Of a stretch of DNA of 64,000 nt, positions 37,216 through 45,479 are shown piece by piece. How positions within the stretch are numbered: position 1 is the stretch's first letter; each line of letters begins with the position of its first letter. The translations under genes were made by a program, and so were the position numbers. The stretch comes from Phascolarctobacterium sp. Lineage in GTDB: Bacteria > Bacillota > Negativicutes > Acidaminococcales > Acidaminococcaceae. The stretch covers positions 124,001 to 188,000 of the forward strand of contig JAUNOC010000002.1 in assembly GCA_030531205.1 (NCBI GenBank). Direction: 5' to 3'. The notes below the pieces were generated by a model. It was not told the DNA's origin, did not search any database, and was given only the letters and a program-made list of their open reading frames with translations.

Positions 37216-37886
37216 TGAATCTGCCACCAGTTCCGGATTTGCTGGAATTAGAATTACTTATAAATGTTTTTGAACTTTTGTCTTTACCAATAGTTTATTG
37301 TCTGTTCATTGGCTATATTTTTGGTTCCATTCCCAGCGGACTTTGGATTGTTAAATCTTGGTATAATATTGACATCCGTGAATATGGCAGCCATAACATT
37401 GGTGCCACCAATGTCTTTCGTACAGTTGGTATTCCTGCTGCCGTTGTAGTGCTTATCAGTGATATGGCAAAAGGAATGGCCGCTTGCTGTATTGCCAGCT
37501 GGATTTATCACATGAATTTCCTGACGGTTATTGCTGCCATTGGTACCATTATCGGACACAACTATTCCTTGTTCCTTGGACTTAAAGGCGGTAAAGGAGT
37601 AGCCACCGGATTAGGACTTTTGGTTTATCTTATGCCGGAGGTCAGTTTGATTGGTTTTGGCGTATGGTTTCTAATTGTGCTTTTGACAAAATATGTTTCT
37701 TTAGGTTCCATTGTAGCAGCCAGTTTGGTTCCTGTATTGGCCTGGGCATTTGGCTATTCCCGTTCATTTATCGCTTTGGCAATTGTTTGCGGGTTGTTTA
37801 TTATCATTCGTCATAAAGAAAATATTATCCGTTTAGTCAACGGAACAGAAAATAAAATTAAAGTGGGGAATGTAAAAAAATTATGA
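37215..37886 (+). CDS. plsY: glycerol-3-phosphate acyltransferase PlsY
   Basis: An inner-membrane enzyme that makes lysophosphatidate from acyl-phosphate and glycerol-3-phosphate. Family motifs GYIFGSIPSGLWIVK, GSHNIGATNVFRTVG and LGLKGGKGVATGLG are present, with about five membrane segments. At 223 residues it carries an extra N-terminal stretch of about 25 residues before the usual start. The der-plsY pair is conserved in Firmicutes. It overlaps the following ACT-domain gene by 4 bp. Confidence 0.94.
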   Translation: MNLPPVPDLLELELLINVFELLSLPIVYCLFIGYIFGSIPSGLWIVKSWYNIDIREYGSHNIGATNVFRTVGIPAAVVVLISDMAKGMAACCIASWIYHMNFLTVIAAIGTIIGHNYSLFLGLKGGKGVATGLGLLVYLMPEVSLIGFGVWFLIVLLTKYVSLGSIVAASLVPVLAWAFGYSRSFIALAIVCGLFIIIRHKENIIRLVNGTENKIKVGNVKKL

Positions 37887-38326
37887 ATAAACATCAAAAA
37901 TTTTATCTCGTTGAAGAGGAAATTTTACCTGAAGCCATCCGTAAAACAATTAAAACAAAGGAATTATTGAGGCTGAATGATGATTTAACCATCAATGATG
38001 CTGTAAAACAGTTGGGGTTGAGCCGGAGCGCCTTTTATAAATACAGGGATTCCATCTTTCCCTTTTATGAGGCGACAAAAAACAAAATTATCAGTTTGTC
38101 CATCCTGGTGGAGGATAAGCCCGGCGCTTTGAGCCGTCTGCTTAATTCCATTGCGGAGGATGGAGGCAGTATTATTACCATTAATCAAGGTATTCCTTTG
38201 CAGGGCATTGCCCATATTACTCTTTCCATTGATACCAAAATTATGAATGTGGATTTGGAAGCGATGTTGGATAAATTGCGTATGTTGCAGGGCACTAAAC
38301 GGATTGAAGTATTAGGTCAAAGTTAA
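37883..38326 (+). CDS. ACT domain protein (PheB/YjgA-like)
   Basis: 147 residues: an N-terminal helical region with an HTH-like segment (VKQLGLSRSAFYKYRDSIFPF, in part) and a C-terminal ACT domain (SILVEDKPGALSRLLNSIAE). This is the PheB-type family often found directly upstream of hom and thrB, as here. It is probably an amino-acid-sensing regulator of threonine synthesis, by context only. Confidence 0.88.
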   Translation: MNKHQKFYLVEEEILPEAIRKTIKTKELLRLNDDLTINDAVKQLGLSRSAFYKYRDSIFPFYEATKNKIISLSILVEDKPGALSRLLNSIAEDGGSIITINQGIPLQGIAHITLSIDTKIMNVDLEAMLDKLRMLQGTKRIEVLGQS

Positions 38327-38346
38327 AATAAAAAAGGAGAAATAAA

Positions 38347-39651
38347 ATGAATGTGATTAAAATTGCTCTTTTAGGAGCGGGCACTGTAGGTGGCGGTGTA
38401 ATTAAGGTTTTGGAAAAAAATTCTGCGGATATTTGCAAAAAAACTGGGGAGCAAATTCAGCTTGTCAAAATCTTCGGGCAAACCAAAGATATGGAACACT
38501 ACAAAAAAGAGTATGGTTCCAACTACACTTACACCGATAAAATTGAGGATATTTTAGAGGATGAAGAAATTAAAATTGTGGTGGAATTGATTGGCAGGGA
38601 ACATCCGGCAAAAGAATTTATTGAGGATGCCTTGCGCCATGGCAAATCCGTTGTTACTGCCAATAAGGATGTGGTGGCAAAATATGGTAAGGAACTTTTC
38701 CATATTGCGGAAGAAAACGGCTGCGATTTACTTTTTGAGGCCAGTGTAGCCGGCGGTATTCCTATTATTACCCCTTTGAAAACCAGTTTGGCTGCTAACG
38801 AAATTCAAACTGTTATGGGTATTGTGAATGGCACAACTAACTATATGCTTACCAAGATGACACGGGAAGGCATGGATTATAACGATGTTTTAAAAGAAGC
38901 ACAGGCGAAGGGTTATGCAGAAAGTGACCCCACAGCTGATGTGGGAGGTCTTGATGCTGCCCGCAAAATTGTTATTCTTGGTTCCATTGCCTTTAATACC
39001 CGTCTTACTCTTGACGATGTAGTTGTGGAGGGCATTGAAAAAATTTCTATTAAAGATATCCAGTTTGCACAGGAATTAGGTTATGTGATTAAACTTTTGG
39101 CGGTTGCCAAACGGGATGCGGAACACGGCATTAGCGTTGCTGTGCATCCCACCATGTTGCCTCAATATCATCCCCTTGCTAATGTAAACGATGTTTATAA
39201 TGCAATTTTTGTGGTTGGAGATGCAGTTGGCGATACAATGTTTATGGGTATGGGGGCAGGCCGTTTCCCGACAGCCAGTGCGGTATGCAGCGATATTATG
39301 GAAGCCGCAAGGAATATGAAGAACAAGGATAGCGGGCGTATCAGTTGCACTTGTTTCAATGAGAAAAAACTTTGTCCTAAAGAACATATGTTTGCCCCCT
39401 GTTATATCCGTATGCAAGTTACGGATGAACCGGGTGCTTTGAGTGCCATTGCTGCCGCTTTTGCTTCGCAAAATGTATCTTTGCGTAATGTGGTGCAAAA
39501 GGATTTGCCCGGACAGAGTGCAGAAATTGTGGTTATTACCCACAGGGTATCAGAAATGAATCTGGAAATGGCTCTTAACTTATTAAAAGTTCTGCCCGTT
39601 GTCGCTGAAATCAATAGCGTTATTCGGGTGGAAGACAAGGAAATGGATTGA
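38347..39651 (+). CDS. hom: homoserine dehydrogenase
   Basis: It reduces aspartate semialdehyde to homoserine. NAD-binding ALLGAGTVGGGV, NGTTNYMLTKM and the GLDAARKIVIL substrate region are clear. A C-terminal ACT domain (from about 355) suggests threonine feedback. 434 residues. An AAAAGGAG ribosome site lies before the ATG. The stop overlaps the thrB start. Confidence 0.97.
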   Translation: MNVIKIALLGAGTVGGGVIKVLEKNSADICKKTGEQIQLVKIFGQTKDMEHYKKEYGSNYTYTDKIEDILEDEEIKIVVELIGREHPAKEFIEDALRHGKSVVTANKDVVAKYGKELFHIAEENGCDLLFEASVAGGIPIITPLKTSLAANEIQTVMGIVNGTTNYMLTKMTREGMDYNDVLKEAQAKGYAESDPTADVGGLDAARKIVILGSIAFNTRLTLDDVVVEGIEKISIKDIQFAQELGYVIKLLAVAKRDAEHGISVAVHPTMLPQYHPLANVNDVYNAIFVVGDAVGDTMFMGMGAGRFPTASAVCSDIMEAARNMKNKDSGRISCTCFNEKKLCPKEHMFAPCYIRMQVTDEPGALSAIAAAFASQNVSLRNVVQKDLPGQSAEIVVITHRVSEMNLEMALNLLKVLPVVAEINSVIRVEDKEMD

Positions 39652-40574
39652 TGAAAAAAGTTACTCTGCAAATCCCGGCCACCAGTGCTAATTGTGGGCC
39701 TGGATTTGATTCCTTGGGTTTGGCACTTAATTTTTATAACGAAGTAACCTATGAAATTCTTGACCACAATGGTATGGAACTGACAGTTCAAGGCGAAGGT
39801 GCAGATTATCTGAAACCCTTTGGGGGCAATCTTGCTTTTCGTTCGTTTTATACTGTGTGGAACGAATTGACGATGGGTGAACACATCGGTCTGAAGGTTA
39901 GTATGGTCAACCGTATTCCTTTAAGCAGAGGACTGGGGAGTAGCAGTGCCTGTATCGTTGGCGGGGTTATGGCTGCCAGCATTTTGAGCGGGGCAAATTT
40001 ATCACAGGAGCAACTGCTTCATTATGCCAATACTTTGGAAGGGCATCCGGACAATGTGGCACCCGCAATTTTTGGTAATTTCACTATCAGTTATCTGGAC
40101 GGTCAAAACAATCCCCATTCTTTAGTCATTAAACCGGCAAAACCTTTGAAATTTATTGCTCTTGTGCCGCAATTACAATTATCTACAGAAGTGGCACGTC
40201 AGGCCATTCCTGCCTCTGTGCCTCACAAGGATGCGGTCTTTAATACCAGTCGCAGTGCCTTGCTGGTGGGGGCGATTTTAAGCGGAAATTATGATTATCT
40301 TGCTGCAGCGCTGGAAGACAAATTACATCAACCGTACAGGGCACATTTAATACCCGGACTGAAAGAAATCTTTGCTGCCGCACGTCAGGCAGGGGCATAT
40401 AACGCTATTATCAGCGGGGCAGGTTCTACAGTTATGGCATACGCTTCGCCGGAGGCAGATTGCGAAAAAATAGGCAAAGCCATGCAAGCAATCTTTACTA
40501 AAAATAACATCAAGTCAAACTACCATATCTTTGATTTGGATAAAATTGGAGCAAAAGTGCTTGACAAGACGTAA
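39651..40574 (+). CDS. thrB: homoserine kinase
   Basis: A GHMP kinase, 307 residues. The ATP loop PLSRGLGSSSACIVGG (about 91-106) and N-terminal PATSANCGPGFDSLGLAL are diagnostic. The frame can extend 3 bp to a TTG, but ATG 39651 is preferred. Together with hom and the ACT gene it forms the homoserine branch; thrC is not in the window. Confidence 0.96.
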   Translation: MKKVTLQIPATSANCGPGFDSLGLALNFYNEVTYEILDHNGMELTVQGEGADYLKPFGGNLAFRSFYTVWNELTMGEHIGLKVSMVNRIPLSRGLGSSSACIVGGVMAASILSGANLSQEQLLHYANTLEGHPDNVAPAIFGNFTISYLDGQNNPHSLVIKPAKPLKFIALVPQLQLSTEVARQAIPASVPHKDAVFNTSRSALLVGAILSGNYDYLAAALEDKLHQPYRAHLIPGLKEIFAAARQAGAYNAIISGAGSTVMAYASPEADCEKIGKAMQAIFTKNNIKSNYHIFDLDKIGAKVLDKT

Positions 40575-40603
40575 TAATACTCATATAATACAATATTGTG
40601 ATT

Positions 40604-40680
40604 CGGGGCGTGGCTCAGTTTGGTAGAGCGCTTCCTTGGGGTGGAAGAGGCCGTGGGTTCGAATCCCGCCGCTCCGACCA
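40604..40680 (+). tRNA. tRNA-Pro (anticodon GGG)
   Basis: A 77-nt cloverleaf with encoded CCA. Acceptor arms CGGGGCG/CGCTCCG, D-arm with GGCTCAG and GGTAGAG, anticodon stem CTTCC/GGAAG with loop TTGGGGT (anticodon GGG, reads CCC and CCU), T-arm GTGGGTTCGAATCCCGC. It lies 29 bp after thrB and may be co-transcribed or use its own promoter (TATAAT near 40585). Confidence 0.97.
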
Positions 40681-40693
40681 AGTCGCAAATAGG

Positions 40694-40724
40694 CCTTTAC
40701 GGTATCCCCGTAAAGGTCTTTTTT
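40694..40724 (+). terminator. terminator after tRNA-Pro
   Basis: CCTTTACGG (40694-40702) pairs with CCGTAAAGG (40708-40716), followed by TCTTTTTT. Confidence 0.9.
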
Positions 40725-40746
40725 ATATCAAAAATTAGGAGGGAAT

Positions 40747-41334
40747 ATGATTCGGGAACTGATTTTCAAATGCAGTGAATGTGGTAAGAAGTTTCAGCCC
40801 AAAGGCAAACTCTTTTACCGTGACGAATATTTAACCACCAATATTCAGGACACTAAACTCATTTGTGACAAATGCATAGAGGCCTGGCAGGAAAAATGGC
40901 AGATTAAGTCCGCCACCTTCCACGAACAGGATTGTGTTATGGCTGTGGATTTAGTTTTGCAGGACGGCACCAAAATTATGGCTTTGGACTGTACCCCTCT
41001 GGAAGAAAATCAGACCGTAGTTGTGGGTGAGGACATTCCCTTGACGGCACAAAAGAAATTATTTAAGTTTTATGAAAAATGGGACAAAAAACGCAAAAAA
41101 GATGTTTTGCAAAAATGCACTTTTGAAGAAGCATTTATGCGTACCACCGTCAGCTGTGAAACCTATGGTGGTGAAAAATATGAAAAAATTGCTTTTCGTA
41201 TTAACCGGCGTGGGGAACTGGAAACAGAAAGTACGATGCCGGACTATATTAAAGAGCAAGTATTAGAGCAATATGCCATTTATGAAACTAAAATGGCAGC
41301 AGCAGAAATGAATGAGGGAAAGACAGATGACTGA
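40747..41334 (+). CDS. zinc-ribbon hypothetical protein
   Basis: 195 residues, unknown family. The N-terminus has CSECGK (about 9-14) and, 30 residues on, CDKC, which together form a probable zinc ribbon. The rest is charged and soluble, with KWDKKRKKDVLQKCTFEEAF. AGGAGG precedes the ATG. It overlaps prfC by 8 bp, suggesting co-translation, but no functional link is known. Confidence 0.75.
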   Translation: MIRELIFKCSECGKKFQPKGKLFYRDEYLTTNIQDTKLICDKCIEAWQEKWQIKSATFHEQDCVMAVDLVLQDGTKIMALDCTPLEENQTVVVGEDIPLTAQKKLFKFYEKWDKKRKKDVLQKCTFEEAFMRTTVSCETYGGEKYEKIAFRINRRGELETESTMPDYIKEQVLEQYAIYETKMAAAEMNEGKTDD

Positions 41335-42937
41335 ATTACAGGAAAAAATTGCCAAACGCCGCACCTTTGCCATTATCAGCCATCCTGATGCGGGCAAAAC
41401 AACTTTGACGGAAAAACTTTTGCTCTATGGCGGAGCCATCCATTTGGCAGGTTCTGTTAAAGCACGCAAAGCCAATAAACACGCTGTTTCCGATTGGATG
41501 GAAATTGAAAAACAGCGTGGTATTTCGGTTACCAGTTCTGTTCTGCAGTTTGATTATGACGGTTATCGAGTGAACATTCTTGATACCCCCGGACATCAGG
41601 ATTTCAGCGAGGACACTTATCGTACCCTTATGGCAGCGGATAGTGCAGTAATGCTTATTGATGCGGCAAAAGGTGTGGAACCGCAGACCAAAAAACTCTT
41701 TTGGGTCGCTCACCGCCGTCATTTGCCAATTTTTACTTTCGTGAACAAATTGGACCGTTACGGACGGAACCCCTTTGATTTGATGGATGAAATTGAAAAA
41801 CTTTTGAATATCCGTGCCTTTCCCATTGACTGGCCCATCGGCATTGACGGACATTATCAGGGCGTATATAACCGTCTGGCAAAAACCATTGAACTTTTTG
41901 AAGAAGACGGAAGTCACGGCTCTAAAAAATTGCAATCAACTACCGGCACTTTGGATGACCCGAAAATCAAGGAAATGTTGGGGGAAGAACTTTACCAAAA
42001 CCTTTGCAATGATATAGAACTCTTGGACATGGCAGGGGATGAATTCAATATGGACTTGGTTACTAAAGGGGAACTTACCCCAATGTTCTTCGGCAGTGCT
42101 ATGACAAATTTCGGCGTTGAAGGTTTCTTGAAAAAATTTTTGGAATTAAGCCCCGAACCCCAACCGAGAGAACTTTTGGACGGTAATATTATTGAGCCGG
42201 AAAATGAGAGTTTCAGTGCCTTTGTTTTCAAAATACAAGCCAATATGAATCCTGCCCATAGGGACAGAATCAGTTTTATGCGGATTTGCAGTGGTATTTT
42301 TGATAAAGGTATGACAGTGTATCACACCCAAAGCGGTAAGCCAGTAAAACTGGCACAGCCGCAACAATTTATGGCACAGGAGCGTACCATTGTGGAAAGG
42401 GCATATCCGGGGGATATTATCGGTGTATTTGACCCGGGCATTTTTGGTATTGGTGATTCCTTGAGCAATGAAAAACTGAAAGTGCAGTTTGAGGAATTTC
42501 CCGTTTTCCCGCCGGAAATATTTGCCAGAGTGCAACCTAAAGACAGTTTAAAACGCAAACAATTTGAAAAGGGCATCTTGCAACTCTCACAAGAGGGGGC
42601 AATTCAAGTTTTCCACCAGGAAGGAATGGGCATGGAGTCCTTTATTGTTGGTGTGGTGGGAGAATTGCAGTTAGAAGTATTGGAATATCGTTTGGAAAAT
42701 GAATATAATGCCCAATTAGTTATGACCAGGTTGCCTTATGGAGTGGCACGCTGGGTATATACCGATAAACTGGAAACCTTAGATCATCTTAAAGGTATGG
42801 ACAATGCAATGTTAGTTTTGGATAAAAAAGAACGCCCTGTTATTTTGGTTAATAATGAATGGGCGCTGAACTGGGTTGTGGAGCGTAATCCCGGCATTGA
42901 ACTGACAATCGTTCCCAATGACGTGGCGAGAGTTTAA
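41327..42937 (+). CDS. prfC: peptide chain release factor 3
   Basis: A translational GTPase that recycles RF1/RF2. GTPase motifs SHPDAGKTTLTEK, DTPGHQDFSEDT and NKLDR are present, and the RF3-specific VKARKANKHAVSDWMEIEKQRG region (in parts) is clear. 536 residues, normal. The start is taken as ATG 41327, with GGGAAAG upstream; an ATG at 41312 is in frame but poorly placed. A 7-bp repeat array begins 2 nt after the TAA stop. Confidence 0.96.
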   Translation: MTELQEKIAKRRTFAIISHPDAGKTTLTEKLLLYGGAIHLAGSVKARKANKHAVSDWMEIEKQRGISVTSSVLQFDYDGYRVNILDTPGHQDFSEDTYRTLMAADSAVMLIDAAKGVEPQTKKLFWVAHRRHLPIFTFVNKLDRYGRNPFDLMDEIEKLLNIRAFPIDWPIGIDGHYQGVYNRLAKTIELFEEDGSHGSKKLQSTTGTLDDPKIKEMLGEELYQNLCNDIELLDMAGDEFNMDLVTKGELTPMFFGSAMTNFGVEGFLKKFLELSPEPQPRELLDGNIIEPENESFSAFVFKIQANMNPAHRDRISFMRICSGIFDKGMTVYHTQSGKPVKLAQPQQFMAQERTIVERAYPGDIIGVFDPGIFGIGDSLSNEKLKVQFEEFPVFPPEIFARVQPKDSLKRKQFEKGILQLSQEGAIQVFHQEGMGMESFIVGVVGELQLEVLEYRLENEYNAQLVMTRLPYGVARWVYTDKLETLDHLKGMDNAMLVLDKKERPVILVNNEWALNWVVERNPGIELTIVPNDVARV

Positions 42938-43127
42938 GATAATGCGTAATGCGTAATTCGCAATGCGGAATCTAATTAAGAATTATGAATGCAGAATTAA
43001 GAATGAAGGTAGGTTTTTCCTGTGATTATATTTCAGGTTTTAGATATCAGGGGTCAGGTTACAGGAAAGTTGGCAGAAAAATATGGATTTTTTTTCATTT
43101 TTAATTTTTAACTTTTAATTTCTAAAG
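42938..43127. repeat. composite element filling the whole prfC-tagA gap, locus J
   Basis: TAATGCG words from 42940 pass into GAATTAA-type words (about 42974-43007), then a core, TTTCCTGTGATTA (43015-43027). A stretch of CAGGTTT/TCAGGGG-type words follows (43032-43060). A right array of TTTTTAA/CTTTTAA words (43089-43122) ends 5 nt before the tagA ATG. The element therefore fills the gap from stop to start. Confidence 0.75.
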
Positions 43128-43844
43128 ATGGTAAATATTCTTAATGTTCCTGTAAGTTCTTTATCCATGCAGGAAACGGTCAATTTTATACAAGAACGAC
43201 TGCAAAAGCAGGAACAGACATTTGCAGTTACCGCCAATGCCGAAATCATTATGATGGCACAAAATGACTCTGCCTATCTTGAACTTTTAAAGCGGACGGA
43301 TATTATTACACCGGACGGGGCAGGGGTTGTGTGGGCAGCAAAACATTTAGGCAGTCCTGTACCTGAACGGGTGGCCGGTTATGACCTGTTTCATCAACTT
43401 TTGCAATTAGCGGCAAAGACACAGAAAAAAGTTTATTTCTTTGGCGGCAAACCGGGCATTGCAGAACAGGCAAAAGCAAAGGCCCTTGAACTTTATCCGG
43501 GTTTGAAAATTGCAGGTTGCCGTAACGGTTATTTTCAGACAGAGGAAAATGAAACTATTATTAATGACATAAATAACAGTGGAGCAGAAATGCTTTTTGC
43601 CGCATTGGGAGCACCTAAACAGGAATTTTGGTTGGATGAGAACAAAGCAAAATTACATACAAATTTATTAATGGGAATAGGCGGCAGTTTTGATGTTTTA
43701 AGCGGCAAAACCACAAGGGCACCGCTTTGGGTGCAAAAAGCAGGACTGGAATGGCTGTACCGCCTTATGAAAGAACCTTACCGCTTTAGGCGGATGGCAA
43801 GCACATTGCCACAGTTTGTATTGAAGATTTTGTTTGGTAGATAA
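43128..43844 (+). CDS. WecG/TagA/CpsF family glycosyltransferase
   Basis: A GT26-type enzyme, 238 residues, that adds a UDP-ManNAc-type sugar to a lipid-linked carrier in surface polysaccharide synthesis. The N-terminal VNILNVPVSSLSMQETVNF is typical of the family. TANAEIIMMAQND, TPDGAGVVWAAKHLG, FFGGKPGIAEQA and GAPKQEFWL follow. The ATG at 43128 has no good ribosome site because a 7-bp repeat array lies directly upstream (CTAAAG is the best match). Which glycan it serves is unknown. Confidence 0.9.
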   Translation: MVNILNVPVSSLSMQETVNFIQERLQKQEQTFAVTANAEIIMMAQNDSAYLELLKRTDIITPDGAGVVWAAKHLGSPVPERVAGYDLFHQLLQLAAKTQKKVYFFGGKPGIAEQAKAKALELYPGLKIAGCRNGYFQTEENETIINDINNSGAEMLFAALGAPKQEFWLDENKAKLHTNLLMGIGGSFDVLSGKTTRAPLWVQKAGLEWLYRLMKEPYRFRRMASTLPQFVLKILFGR

Positions 43845-43845
43845 A

Positions 43846-44322
43846 ATGCCGAAAAAGACAAATGCTGCCCGAATTTTAGATGATTTGGGGATTGAATACA
43901 AACTAATTGAATATGCAGTTGATGAAGAACATTTAGACGGAGTTCATGTGGCACAGGAGGTTGGACTGCCGGCGGAGCAGGTTTTCAAAACCTTGTGTGT
44001 TCACGGTGATAAAAACAGCGTACTTTTTGCGGTTATACCAGCCAATGGGGAAGTGGACTTAAAGAAATTGGCAAGAGCAAGTGGCAATAAGCGTTGTGAA
44101 CTGGTCGCCTTGAAAGAGTTATTGCCCTTGACGGGATATATTAGGGGCGGTTGCAGCCCTTTGGGAGCGAAAAAAGCATATCCCGTATATTTGGACGAAA
44201 CCTGTATTCTTTTTGAACAGATTGCCATTAGTGCAGGACAAAGGGGGTTACAATTCTTAATCAAACCCGATGACTTGATTAAGGCAACCAAGGCGACAGT
44301 GGAGGAAATTTGTAATTCGTAA
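43846..44322 (+). CDS. ybaK: YbaK/EbsC family Cys-tRNA(Pro) deacylase
   Basis: It hydrolyses Cys-tRNA(Pro) mischarged by prolyl-tRNA synthetase. The 158-residue single domain carries the conserved lysine in QVFKTLCVHGDK, GGCSPLGAKKAYPVY and ISAGQRGLQFLI. The start is ATG 43846; an in-frame TTG lies 12 bp earlier inside tagA. The C-terminal residues NS and the TAA stop (44320-44322) are encoded by the first words of a repeat array, so the natural C-terminus may have been altered. Confidence 0.9.
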   Translation: MPKKTNAARILDDLGIEYKLIEYAVDEEHLDGVHVAQEVGLPAEQVFKTLCVHGDKNSVLFAVIPANGEVDLKKLARASGNKRCELVALKELLPLTGYIRGGCSPLGAKKAYPVYLDETCILFEQIAISAGQRGLQFLIKPDDLIKATKATVEEICNS

Positions 44323-44648
44323 TGCGGAATTTAATTAAGCATTATGAATGCAGAATTAAGAATGAAGGTAAGAAGTTCCTGTGATTAGATTTTGTGAAGT
44401 TAGCAGAGTGAGAACTCTTGCCCTCTTGGTGAAGAGGGTGGATTGCCTGAAGGAACATAGAAGGGCAAGACGGGTGATTGCACACTTCGCATAGCAGATA
44501 AGTTATCAATCCTCAGTCAGCCGCCTATGTTCCTATCGCTGACAGCCCCTTCACCAAGGGGCCTTCAAGTTCGCGCTATGCGGACTTTTTATTTTAATCT
44601 CAGGAACATCCCACCACAATTATTCATTACTCATTACTAATTATTCAT
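44311..44648. repeat. composite heptad/core element, locus K (full length)
   Basis: Words TGTAATT, CGTAATG and then GAATTAA-type run from 44311 to 44367. The left core GTTCCTGTGATTA is at 44375-44387, the inverted core TAATCTCAGGAAC at 44595-44607, and the right array (TTACTCA words) at about 44621-44648. The 207-bp centre contains CCCTCTTGGTGAAGAGGG (44422-44439), CCCCTTCACCAAGGGG (44547-44562) and a terminator-like GTTCGCGCTATGCGGAC hairpin with T run (44569-44590). With both cores inverted it resembles a non-autonomous mobile element, but it has no gene. Confidence 0.78.
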
Positions 44649-44679
44649 AAAAAAAAATCCGCCGCAAGGCGGATTTTTT
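44649..44679 (-). terminator. terminator of orphan gene copy 2
   Basis: AAATCCGCC-GCAA-GGCGGATTT with A/T runs on both sides. Its right arm runs into the stop codon (44678-44680) of the minus-strand gene. It can also stop plus-strand readthrough from ybaK. Confidence 0.9.
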
Positions 44680-45364
44680 AGTCCTCTTCTTCCAATTCTT
44701 CCTGCATAGCATTCTTTATCATTTCTCCCCGTATTTCAAGATAATGTTTCTTTTGCAGGGAGTTTTTTATTGTGGTTATGAATTTGTTAAAATCAGCACC
44801 TTTATATTTTTCGTAGAGCAGTTTCAAAAGTTCTTCGTTAAACCACTCCGGCACAGTGAATTGCATATTCTGTGTCAAAAAACAGAGTGCCATTTGTGGG
44901 CTTGGCTCCACCGTGTCGCCGTTGTGCAAAAAGAGTTCCTGGGTTTCGTTACGCAAAAGCTCAAGGACGTACTGCACCCTTGTTTTGGCATCAAGATTGG
45001 CGGCGGTCATAGTGTTATGGAAATTATCCAGCATAAGTTTTTCATCCGCCGGCACATCTTCATAATTCCGTTCTAAAACTTCAATTTCCAATTCTTTTAA
45101 CTTTCTCCAGGCACGCTTTAAGTCCTTATCCGTCCAACGGTAACGGAGATTCAGGATTTGGTGGAGAATACCGTTGATATGGATAATGTCAATGCGTTGC
45201 AGTTTCAGACCTTTAGTGGTCTGCATACGGCTGATAAACTTTGCCACCGCATCCTTTAATTTTCGGCGTTTGCGGAAACGCTTGTGGTGTTCCTTGTCAT
45301 ATTCTCTTTTCTTGGCTAATTCTTCTTCTTCTTTATTTTTTTTTACTTCTGAATTATCTTGCAT
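44678..45364 (-). CDS. orphan highly charged protein, copy 2 (complete)
   Basis: 228 residues, a complete paralogue of the partial gene at the left edge and in the same orientation. The family is not recognised. The variable N-terminus is rich in Glu/Lys; residues 25-40 are strongly basic (HHKRFRKRRKLKD). The centre has LDNFHNTMTAANLDAKTR and the end is acidic (EELEEED). The predicted structure is mostly helical, without signal or membrane segments. Two near-identical single-gene units with their own promoter and terminator suggest a multi-copy accessory family. Confidence 0.85.
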   Translation of the reverse strand: MQDNSEVKKNKEEEELAKKREYDKEHHKRFRKRRKLKDAVAKFISRMQTTKGLKLQRIDIIHINGILHQILNLRYRWTDKDLKRAWRKLKELEIEVLERNYEDVPADEKLMLDNFHNTMTAANLDAKTRVQYVLELLRNETQELFLHNGDTVEPSPQMALCFLTQNMQFTVPEWFNEELLKLLYEKYKGADFNKFITTIKNSLQKKHYLEIRGEMIKNAMQEELEEED

Positions 45365-45395
45365 TGTTTTTTCCTCCGCAGTTTAATTTTATATT

Positions 45396-45471
45396 GTGTT
45401 TTTGACGTCATATTTGAAATTATGACGTCAAAAACACCATTTATTTTATAGAATTTTTGTTTTGAAGTCAA
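45396..45471 (-). promoter_or_regulatory. promoter and 17-bp palindrome upstream of orphan gene copy 2
   Basis: On the minus strand TTGACT (45466-45471) and TAAAAT (45443-45448) are 17 bp apart. The expected start, near 45436, coincides with the edge of a perfect inverted repeat with arms 45396-45412 and 45421-45437 and an 8-nt centre, containing TGACGTCA in each arm. The promoter matches that of copy 1, but the palindrome does not. Confidence 0.7.
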
Positions 45472-45479
45472 GGATTTCA

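Noticed and set aside
1-45364. 44-kb region between the two orphan gene copies as a mobile island
   Set aside because: The region holds essential housekeeping genes, and the copies are only about 80 percent identical; no integrase or attachment site is seen.
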